A stretch of DNA of 64,000 bases from Flavobacterium cupreum. GTDB taxonomy: Bacteria; Bacteroidota; Bacteroidia; Flavobacteriales; Flavobacteriaceae. A program made the translations under genes and the position numbers. The notes beneath the pieces were generated by a model. That model was given only the letters and a program-made list of their open reading frames with translations. It had not been told where the DNA came from and did not search any database. This document shows, one piece after another, positions 38,601 through 44,542 of the stretch. Numbering within the stretch: the first letter of the stretch is position 1; the number at the start of each line of letters is the position of its first letter. The DNA lies in contig NZ_QWDM01000004.1 of the NCBI RefSeq assembly GCF_003996965.1, positions 75,527 through 139,526 on the forward strand. The letters run 5' to 3'.

Positions 38601-38966
38601 AAAATTGACAAAGCTAAAAAAGTTATCAATTTAGCCATGACAAAAATGCCTTTGGACAAATTTGGATACTATTCGTTAGTTGAACCTTTTGCCGGAGGAT
38701 ATTATAAAGTTGGAGAAAAAGCAAAAGCACAGGATCTGCTAACTAAACTGGTTCAGAAATACAAAGAAGAACTTAATTATTACGCGACATTAAGCGCTTC
38801 CGACCAAACTGACTTGGCAATTGACATTATTACCGAAATTGAGCGTTACAGAAGCTTACTGGAAGTAATGAGAGACAATAACGACAAAGCGTTCTACGAA
38901 AAACACAAAGTGACTTTTAATACTTATGTAAATGTTTTCGAACGTTTTGGAAGAGAAAAAGAATAA
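35685..38966 (+). CDS. DUF2723 membrane protein (TMEM260-like)
   Basis: 1093 aa. About ten or more membrane segments in the first 330 residues and again at about 570-680, starting with the DUF2723 signature FWDCGEYIATAAKLEVGHPPGAPL. This family (relatives of TMEM260) has the GT-C glycosyltransferase fold and is thought to mannosylate proteins; whether this member does so is inference. The C-terminal 400 residues are soluble and periplasmic, with helical repeats at the end. Common in Bacteroidota as a single-gene unit, closed here by a strong terminator. Confidence 0.9.
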   Translation: MAQFNFNKWNTIIGWFAFAIALITYTLTVEPTMSFWDCGEYIATAAKLEVGHPPGAPLFQMMGAFFAMFAIDNQHVAVMVNMMSVFSSAFTILFLFWSSSMILKKIIARFAEINQNNSIVILGSSFVGALAYTFSDSFWFNAVEAEVYAMASLLIALLFWLGLRWEQDMDQPKGNKWLLVISLVIGLSFGVHFMALLTIPSIGFLYYFKHYEKVTIKNFLIANVVVIGILLFIFKLLLPLTMAFFGKTEIFMVNSMGLPFNSGTIFVALLFVAFFYFGLKFTKQKGLVFYNTIILCVLFILIGFSTWMMLPVRANANTVINENKPSDAIEVLAYYNREQYGVNPLFYGPQYTEVFAGLDAETPYLDKNPNYERDYKTGKYIITNNYKNAEQNTDDNQKTILPRMWSTETGHIQNYISFTAPPGFKINPNYPYEDDLAKYGIDASQLSEEEYNKATAQLRNEVEKTVSEFRKAYAQKQIDNEGYIKFLKSYGDYLIIEKPTTVDNFSFMFEYQFGYMYWRYLMWNFVGRQNDIQGKYDNLDGNWISGIKALDSLHLGSQDNLPSDVLNNKGRNVYFFLPFILGLIGLMYHANKDLKSFYVLLALFLFTGIALKIYLNERPFEPRERDYALVGSFYVFAIWIGFGVYSLYESIQKYIAPKLAGPIIIAGSLLAAPVLMASQNWDDHDRSGKYTAVAMAKAYLTSCDKDAILFTIGDNDTFPLWYAQEIEGIRTDVKIVNTSLFMTDWYIDQMKAKSYESNPLPISFKHDEYVGDKLDYVAYIQKIETRWNINDFISFIKNPKSTVGLQNGQTIHFYPTNKIRVPVDKDLIIKNKIVNPKYNDSIVPYMDINIKGSALYKNRLMMLDILANNNWKRPIYFSGGAFDDEDYLWLKDYLQLDGMVYKLVPVKNTPSKEGGPMDMGQIDADKMYDIVMKWDWGNSESTTIYHDPETRRNSITYRTNLSRLMNQLIEEGKIDKAKKVINLAMTKMPLDKFGYYSLVEPFAGGYYKVGEKAKAQDLLTKLVQKYKEELNYYATLSASDQTDLAIDIITEIERYRSLLEVMRDNNDKAFYEKHKVTFNTYVNVFERFGREKE

Positions 38967-38986
38967 TATACGGAAATATTAGCAAT

Positions 38987-39035
38987 TAAAAAAATGTAGC
39001 GCTGTTAGAAAAATAGCGCTACATTTTTTATTTTT
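38987..39035 (+). terminator. Strong terminator after the DUF2723 gene
   Basis: Stem aaaatgtagcgct/agcgctacatttt with a T-rich tail. Confidence 0.85.
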
Positions 39036-39060
39036 ACATATCACTAAATCATTTTACAAA

Positions 39061-39699
39061 ATGAGCTTCTATTGGGTAAAAACAAATACATTCATCAAAA
39101 AGGTGTTTTCTAAATATTGTTGGGATATTCCGAACAATGAAAAGAAAATATACCTCACGTTTGATGATGGCCCAACTCCTGAAGTTACGGACTGGGTTTT
39201 ATCTGAATTGAAAAAATTTGATGCAAAAGCTACCTTTTTTTGTATCGGAAAAAACATAAAAGCAAATTCCTCCTTATTTGAAAAGCTGATTACCGAAGGT
39301 CATTCCATAGGAAATCATACCATGAACCATATTAACGGATGGAAAAGTAAAACGAATGATTATATTGAAAATGTAAAAAATTGTGCTAAGGTTCTTTCAG
39401 AAGAAAAAAATCTAAACCCGTTGATATTTCGTCCTCCTTACGGGAAGATAAAAAAAGAGCAATCTAAGATTTTAAGAAACCTGGGCTATAAAATAGTAAT
39501 GTGGGATGTTTTAAGCGCTGACTTCGACCAGAGCATTACACCTGAAAAATGCCTTGAAAACGTTACAAAAAATGTAAAGTCAGGAAGTGTTATTGTTTTT
39601 CATGACAGTGTAAAAGCTTCACAAAATTTAAAATTTGCCTTACCTAAAACACTGCATTTCCTAAAAGAAAACGGATTTTCTTTTGATATTATCCATTAA
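39061..39699 (+). CDS. Polysaccharide deacetylase (NodB domain)
   Basis: 212 aa carbohydrate esterase 4 family. Motif 1 TFDDGP (D35, D36), motif 2 NHTMNH with zinc ligands H86 and H90, motif 3 FRPPYGK and motif 5 VIVFHDS. The whole protein is the catalytic domain. There is no signal peptide. Likely substrates are N-acetylglucosamine-containing glycans, such as peptidoglycan or a polysaccharide intermediate. Confidence 0.93.
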   Translation: MSFYWVKTNTFIKKVFSKYCWDIPNNEKKIYLTFDDGPTPEVTDWVLSELKKFDAKATFFCIGKNIKANSSLFEKLITEGHSIGNHTMNHINGWKSKTNDYIENVKNCAKVLSEEKNLNPLIFRPPYGKIKKEQSKILRNLGYKIVMWDVLSADFDQSITPEKCLENVTKNVKSGSVIVFHDSVKASQNLKFALPKTLHFLKENGFSFDIIH

Positions 39700-39723
39700 A
39701 ATAATATCCTGCAATCCTTGGCA

Positions 39724-40026
39724 TTATACGTTGAACTGATCCTGAACAATTCCGATTATCGTATTGGCATCAAGCTCCCCTGACTGTCTCCAGATCATTT
39801 GTCCTTCTTTGTAAATCATTAAGGTAGGAAGTCCTTTTATACGTAATGCCTCAGCAAGTTCCTGGTTTTTATCTACATCAATTTTAATGACTTTGGCCTT
39901 ATCGCCAAGTGCAGCAGCCACATCCTTAATAACAGGATGCATTGATACAGATGATTCGTTCCAATCCGTGTAAAAATCAATTAACACCGGAACCTGAGCA
40001 TTTATAAGTTCTCCAAATTTTGACAT
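39724..40026 (-). CDS. Thioredoxin-fold protein lacking the CxxC active site
   Basis: 100 aa, full thioredoxin fold: VLIDFYTDW, KIDVDKNQELAEALRIKG, then the cis-Pro loop GLPTLMIYKEG (P67). The normal WCGPC is replaced by WNESS (W22-S26) and the protein has no Cys at all, so it cannot do dithiol chemistry. It may act as a chaperone or protein-binding module. Convergent with the deacetylase gene; downstream of the metallophosphoesterase gene. Confidence 0.9.
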   Translation of the reverse strand: MSKFGELINAQVPVLIDFYTDWNESSVSMHPVIKDVAAALGDKAKVIKIDVDKNQELAEALRIKGLPTLMIYKEGQMIWRQSGELDANTIIGIVQDQFNV

Positions 40027-40098
40027 AAAACCAAAAATTTAATTCTTTTAATCTATTAAAAAGAGATAGTTTAATACAAATGTAGCATTTTTAACGAA

Positions 40099-41334
40099 TT
40101 AAGCCACATTCTTGCCTTTTTTTAGTTCAATGACCGTTATTTCAGGCATAATACCCACTCGTCCCGGGTACGCATGAAAACCAAAACCGCGGTTCACATA
40201 CACATATCGCCCCAGCTCTTCATACAATCCCGCCCACTGTTTGTAAATATATTGCGCAATACTCCATTTAAAATAACCCGGTATTTCGATACCAAACTGC
40301 ATTCCGTGAGTATGTCCTGACAATGTCAGATGGAAGTTTTTAGGATGGTTCTTGATTTCATATTCCCAATGGCTTGGATCGTGACTCATTAAGACTTTAA
40401 AATCATCCTGAGTTACATTTTGTGACGCCTTGTTCAAATCACCGGCTTTCTTGAAATTCTGCCCCCAGTTTTCTACTCCGATCAGTGCAATTTTATCATC
40501 ACCTTTTTGGATATAAGAGTGTTCATTTAACAGCAATTTAAAACCGATCTGACCGTATAATTTTTTAATGGCTTCAAAATTTTCCGTTTTTTCTACTTCT
40601 GAAGGCCATGTAACATATTCACCGTAATCATGGTTTCCTAAAACGGAAAACTTGCCGTATTTATAGTCTTTTATCCTGCTGAAAGTTTCTAACCACGGAT
40701 GCATTTCTTTTGCATGTGTATTGACGATATCTCCCGTAAACAAAATCATGTCTGCTTCCTGCTCGTTGATCAGGTCAATCGCATAACTGATCTTTTCCGG
40801 ATTATCAAAACTTCCGCTGTGAACATCCGAAATCTGAGTGATTTTAAAACCATCGAAAGCATCCGGAAGATCCGGGAAAAATATGGTCTGTTTAATTACT
40901 TTGTAATTATACTTCCCCTCAAAAATCCCATAGATTAAAGATAAAAAAGGAACCGCAGCCAATCCTAAACCAATTTGACTGATGAATTTTCGCCTTGACG
41001 GAATAGCGGCTGATCCGCTTGAATTGTAAACAAAATAATTTACTATTCCTGCTCCTACCCTAAAAATATCTTCGCCGAACATAATAAGCGTAAGGACAAT
41101 TTTTGGCACATAAACCATCAGCATCAGACCAGTAGTAAACATAAACTGTCTCGTTTGTCCAACGGAGCGATCTACCTGCGAAAAAGAATAGATGATAAAA
41201 ATTAAAAGCAGTACACTTATAATTTGATAACTGACCAAAACCCATCTTAGTTTGATTAAAGTACGAAAGGCCTGGTAAGAATAAAACTCAATAAATAAAA
41301 ATAGAGCACATAGAATTATAAAACGAATGATCAT
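40099..41334 (-). CDS. Membrane metallophosphoesterase
   Basis: 411 aa. Four membrane segments in the first 130 residues, then a calcineurin-like phosphoesterase domain with all the metal motifs: DVHSG, GDIVN, GNHDYGE, SHDPSHWE and GHTHGMQFG. Similar to YkuE/YaeI-like enzymes, some of which act on lipid-linked phosphates; the substrate here is unknown. Confidence 0.9.
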   Translation of the reverse strand: MIIRFIILCALFLFIEFYSYQAFRTLIKLRWVLVSYQIISVLLLIFIIYSFSQVDRSVGQTRQFMFTTGLMLMVYVPKIVLTLIMFGEDIFRVGAGIVNYFVYNSSGSAAIPSRRKFISQIGLGLAAVPFLSLIYGIFEGKYNYKVIKQTIFFPDLPDAFDGFKITQISDVHSGSFDNPEKISYAIDLINEQEADMILFTGDIVNTHAKEMHPWLETFSRIKDYKYGKFSVLGNHDYGEYVTWPSEVEKTENFEAIKKLYGQIGFKLLLNEHSYIQKGDDKIALIGVENWGQNFKKAGDLNKASQNVTQDDFKVLMSHDPSHWEYEIKNHPKNFHLTLSGHTHGMQFGIEIPGYFKWSIAQYIYKQWAGLYEELGRYVYVNRGFGFHAYPGRVGIMPEITVIELKKGKNVA

Positions 41335-41415
41335 TTAGGTATAGTTTTAAGCAAAGTAACAAAGAATGAATTTTTTATTGCTTTTTATTATCAAAAATTT
41401 AACTCAAATATAAAT

Positions 41416-41448
41416 CAAAAGGCTGATAAATTTCTTTACCAGCCTTTC
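41416..41448 (-). terminator. Terminator of peptide gene A
   Basis: Stem aaaggctg/cagccttt around a loop with ataaatttcttta. A near copy follows peptide gene B at 43917-43949. Confidence 0.75.
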
Positions 41449-41520
41449 CCTCTGTTTAAAATTATCTTTATTAGTATTCAGGCCTAATCAAATGCTATGA
41501 AACCAAATAAAAATTCTGCT

Positions 41521-41709
41521 TTATTTTTTTGCTTCTGCTTTAGCCGCTTCTGCTTTAACCTCTGCTTTTTTAGCTTTTTTCTCTGCTCTTTTCTCTTTTT
41601 TAGGCGCTTTAGCTTCTTTTACCGGAGTGGTTTGTGCCGGAGCGGTCTGAGCGTTTACCATTGCTGTTGTTCCTAAAATTGCTACTGCTAACATTACTAA
41701 TTTTTTCAT
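41521..41709 (-). CDS. Small secreted Lys/Ala-rich peptide A
   Basis: 62 aa. Residues 1-20 are a signal peptide (LGTTAMVNA before Q). The mature part of 42 residues is built only of short Lys, Ala, Glu, Pro and Thr runs (TTPVKEAKAPKKEKRAEK), with no Cys, and should be strongly basic and partly helical. Paralog of the gene at 44014-44229. It has its own promoter with the shared direct repeat, and lies directly downstream of the histidine kinase gene. Function unknown; may coat or modify the envelope, or act as a reporter of the regulator. Confidence 0.8.
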   Translation of the reverse strand: MKKLVMLAVAILGTTAMVNAQTAPAQTTPVKEAKAPKKEKRAEKKAKKAEVKAEAAKAEAKK

Positions 41710-41753
41710 GACTTTGAATTTTATAAATTATTATTATTTGATTATTTATAAGC

Positions 41754-41789
41754 CAAAGATAGCATCAGTAAATGAAGACAAAATGAAGA
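41754..41789 (-). promoter_or_regulatory. Promoter and direct-repeat operator of peptide gene A
   Basis: The plus-strand sequence aaatgaagacaaaatgaaga (41770-41789) contains two AATGAAGA half-sites (41771, 41782) 11 bp apart. On the minus strand a TTG (41781-41779) inside this repeat is 17 nt from TATCTTTG (41761-41754). The identical 20-bp sequence and spacing recur at peptide gene B. Confidence 0.75.
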
Positions 41790-41817
41790 TTTGATGTATT
41801 AAAAAAATAACTTACAA

Positions 41818-43152
41818 TTAGTTTTTTGCCGTTTCCGGAAACAAAAGAGTGAATGTCGTTCCTTCGCTAATTACAGAAGTCACTTTAATTTCTATATGAT
41901 GAAAATTGGCAATACTATCTGCAATCGTCAGCCCCAGGCCTTGTCCGTCCTGATCTGAGTTGATCCGCGTAAACCTGCTGAATATCTTTCCGATTTGGGA
42001 AGGATCCATCCCAATTCCTGAATCGGCAATAGAAATAAAATAGTGTTTATCTGAGAATCCGTCAGTAATTGTAATTTTTCCTTTTGGGGTATTGTATTTA
42101 ATTGCATTTGTGATCAGATTGTAAATGAGAATATGAATCAGTGTTTTATTTCCTTTAAAACTAAAATCATGCTTCATTATATTCAAAAATTCAATTTGTT
42201 TATCTTCAATTCTGTCCTGAAGATCTTCCTGCATGTCTGTTATGATTTCGTAGAAATGAATCTCTTCTTCGGTTGTATACTGGTTGTTTTCGATTCTGGA
42301 AATCAACAGCAGATTATTGATGATTTTTTTCAGCATGTCCAATGTCTTTAAAGAACTTGCGATTTTATCCACCGCATTATCATCTAAAGAATCATTCTGC
42401 AATAAATTTTCCAGTTTATTTTTGAGCAGGGCAATGGGGGTCAGAAGTTCGTGGGAAACATTCGAGATAAATTGTTTTTCTTTTTTAAAAAGTTCTCCGA
42501 TACGATCCATCATCTGATTCAAAACCAGATCCAGCTCCATGAAATCACTTGATTTTGCCTTTATTGGCGTGTGATCGAAAGTTTCGGGTTCATTGACGCG
42601 TCGAATTTTGGTATCAATAATGTTGTAAAAAGGTTTCAGCAGATATTCAATATAAACGGTATCTGCCAGAAATGTAACGAGAAGAATAATCACCAGGACA
42701 ATAATAATAAACAAACGGATGATAAATGTAAGGTCATTTACTTCGCTAAGGTCACTGCCAATTTCCAGCTGATATCCTTCTTTTTCATAGGTAAAATGAT
42801 ATTGGAGAATTCGGTATTCGTTCTCTTCTCCTTCAATAACGCGATAATCATTGCTAAAAGTGGTTTCTTTCTGACGGGGTTTTACCGGAACTTTCGAAAG
42901 TACCAGAAATTCACTGTGCAGCGTAGAAAATTGCGAATATGTTTCCGTCGAATCACCGGAATTTTCGATAAAATCATTAATCTCTTCCTGATTTAAGTGG
43001 TCAATGAATTTTTTCTTTTTTTCCAGCAATCCATTATTGATATGGCTGTACACTACATTTTCAACCAAAATGGGCAACATTAACCATAAAACCAAAATCA
43101 CCAACAATCGTGTCAGTGCATTAAAAATTGCCAATTGGTGTTTTATCTTCAC
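41818..43152 (-). CDS. Sensor histidine kinase
   Basis: 444 aa. One membrane segment at about 10-31, an extracytoplasmic sensor region (32-140) with no recognised domain, a second segment at about 143-165, a short linker, then HisKA with phospho-acceptor H234 in SHELLTPIALL, and the ATPase domain (NLITNAIKYN, DSGIGMDP, GQGLGLTIAD). Pairs with the response regulator 10 bp upstream. Signal unknown; the sensor region holds several acidic residues. Confidence 0.95.
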   Translation of the reverse strand: MKIKHQLAIFNALTRLLVILVLWLMLPILVENVVYSHINNGLLEKKKKFIDHLNQEEINDFIENSGDSTETYSQFSTLHSEFLVLSKVPVKPRQKETTFSNDYRVIEGEENEYRILQYHFTYEKEGYQLEIGSDLSEVNDLTFIIRLFIIIVLVIILLVTFLADTVYIEYLLKPFYNIIDTKIRRVNEPETFDHTPIKAKSSDFMELDLVLNQMMDRIGELFKKEKQFISNVSHELLTPIALLKNKLENLLQNDSLDDNAVDKIASSLKTLDMLKKIINNLLLISRIENNQYTTEEEIHFYEIITDMQEDLQDRIEDKQIEFLNIMKHDFSFKGNKTLIHILIYNLITNAIKYNTPKGKITITDGFSDKHYFISIADSGIGMDPSQIGKIFSRFTRINSDQDGQGLGLTIADSIANFHHIEIKVTSVISEGTTFTLLFPETAKN

Positions 43153-43162
43153 AGTATCTTAT

Positions 43163-43837
43163 TTACTCGTTAATTCGGTAGCCGACATTTCGGACGGTTT
43201 CAAACCAGCCGATATCAGTATGTTTGTCTAACTTTTTCCGAAGATTCCGGACATGAACATCGATAAAATTTGAATCTGAATTAACTTCAAGAATATCCCC
43301 CCAGATATGTTCCGTTAATTGCAATCTGGTAATGACCCGATTTTTGTTCAATACTAAATATTGAAAAATATCAAACTCTTTTTTGGTCAGATTAATGGGG
43401 ATATCGCTGTAACTTACTTTATAATCCTGCAATTGTAACGAGAAACCATGAACCAGTAAGTCATTTAAGGTAAAACCGTGCATTCTCCGAATAACAGCGA
43501 ACAATCGGGCGCTCAGTTCCGTTAAGGCAAAAGGTTTTGTCAGATAATCATCGGCACCAAGATGCAAACCATTAATCCTGTCGTCTAATTCGCCACGGGC
43601 CGTAATGACAATGACAGCCATTTTTGATTTGGTTTTCCGAACGGCTTTCAAAACCTCAAAACCATCGCCATCAGGCAATCCAAGATCGAGCAGCATGGCA
43701 TCGTAATCATTACTGTTTACGTCTTCTAAAGCATCACTGCAATTATGCACAATCTTGCACACATAACCTGTGTTCGACAAAAAATCAAACACTTCTGCAG
43801 CAAGTTCTTTATTATCTTCAACAATTAAAATATTCAT
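43163..43837 (-). CDS. OmpR-family response regulator
   Basis: Start taken at the ATG at 43837 (224 aa, MNILIVEDNKELA); the longer frame adds a non-homologous N-terminus. Receiver domain with phospho-acceptor D51 (LLDLGLP) and K101 (LTKPF), then a winged-helix DNA-binding domain: LTKKEFDIFQYLVLN and VNSDSNFIDVHVRNLRKKLD. Regulators of this class bind 11-bp direct repeats as dimers, which fits the sites upstream of both flanking peptide genes. Confidence 0.95.
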   Translation of the reverse strand: MNILIVEDNKELAAEVFDFLSNTGYVCKIVHNCSDALEDVNSNDYDAMLLDLGLPDGDGFEVLKAVRKTKSKMAVIVITARGELDDRINGLHLGADDYLTKPFALTELSARLFAVIRRMHGFTLNDLLVHGFSLQLQDYKVSYSDIPINLTKKEFDIFQYLVLNKNRVITRLQLTEHIWGDILEVNSDSNFIDVHVRNLRKKLDKHTDIGWFETVRNVGYRINE

Positions 43838-43916
43838 ATTTACAGATTCTAAGTGCAACTAAAATTAAGCAATTCTAAAAAGCCATGTTGCTTATTATTA
43901 CAAAATTAACGAATCA

Positions 43917-43949
43917 AAAAAAAGCCGATAAATTTCTTTATCAGCTTTC
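43917..43949 (-). terminator. Terminator of peptide gene B
   Basis: Stem aaagccgataaa/tttatcagcttt with one G-U pair. Close to the peptide A terminator in sequence. Confidence 0.7.
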
Positions 43950-44013
43950 TCCATAATTATCATTTCTGTTTTGCTCCCCTTACAATTCTTCAAAAGCAAA
44001 ACAAAAACAACTC

Positions 44014-44229
44014 TTATTTTTTCATGGCAGGTGTTTCTGATTTCGCGGCTTCTTTTTTATCAGAATTCGCTTTTTTATCAGATTTTTTTCTGGGATGTTT
44101 TGTAGCTTTAACCTCTTTTGTCGGAGTTGCTTTAACTTCTTTAACAGGGCTAACTTTTACAGCTGGAAAGGCATGTACCATTGCTGTGGTTCCTAAAACT
44201 GCTACGAGTAACATTAAAAAATTTCTCAT
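44014..44229 (-). CDS. Small secreted Lys-rich peptide B
   Basis: 71 aa. Signal peptide MRNFLMLLVAVLGTTAMVHA is very like that of peptide A (LGTTAMV shared). The mature part is Lys, Thr, Ser and Pro rich (SPVKEVKATPTKEVKAT, then KHPRKKSDKKANSDKK) with no Cys. Directly upstream of the response regulator gene. It is probably the duplicate of peptide A, with the same operator and a related terminator. Function unknown. Confidence 0.8.
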   Translation of the reverse strand: MRNFLMLLVAVLGTTAMVHAFPAVKVSPVKEVKATPTKEVKATKHPRKKSDKKANSDKKEAAKSETPAMKK

Positions 44230-44269
44230 GATTTCTACAATTTAAATTAATAACCTTTTAATTACAGAT

Positions 44270-44305
44270 CAAATTTACCTCTGTAAAATGAAGACAAAAT
44301 GAAGA
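44270..44305 (-). promoter_or_regulatory. Promoter and direct-repeat operator of peptide gene B
   Basis: The same 20-bp sequence as at peptide gene A lies at 44286-44305 (half-sites at 44287 and 44298, period 11). On the minus strand TTG (44297-44295) is 17 nt from TAAATTTG (44277-44270). The gap between operator and -7 box is 8 bp at both genes. Confidence 0.75.
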
Positions 44306-44369
44306 AACCGGCCAGTTTAGAAATTTTAACTTCAGATTAACTTAGCAGGGATTATTGGTACTGTTTTCT

Positions 44370-44472
44370 ACCATATGAGTTATATAAGTTCATTTAACCT
44401 TATGAATAGGATGATGTTTTAGATGCGCTGCATTACTCATTTACTTAAATGAACTTATATAACTTACATGGT
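44370..44472. repeat. 27-bp inverted repeat (family D)
   Basis: Arms 44370-44396 and 44446-44472 pair at 25 of 27 positions (core atataagttcattta and its complement) around a 49-nt loop. It lies between peptide gene B and polA; the rest of this 313-bp gap holds the peptide B promoter. Confidence 0.85.
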
Positions 44473-44542
44473 TAAAAAAAAATCCTGTCAGGCTTATTTT
44501 TGAGGACCCAATTGATTATTTTTACAGACTAATATTTTTTTT

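Noticed and set aside
43838..43920. A copy of the direct-repeat operator upstream of the response regulator (autoregulation)
   Set aside because: No AATGAAGA pair is present there; the TAnnTTTG match at 43901-43908 has no well-placed TTG.
44024..44245. Plus-strand frame opposite peptide gene B
   Set aside because: It reads antisense to the Lys-rich peptide, and the minus-strand frame has the signal peptide, promoter and terminator.
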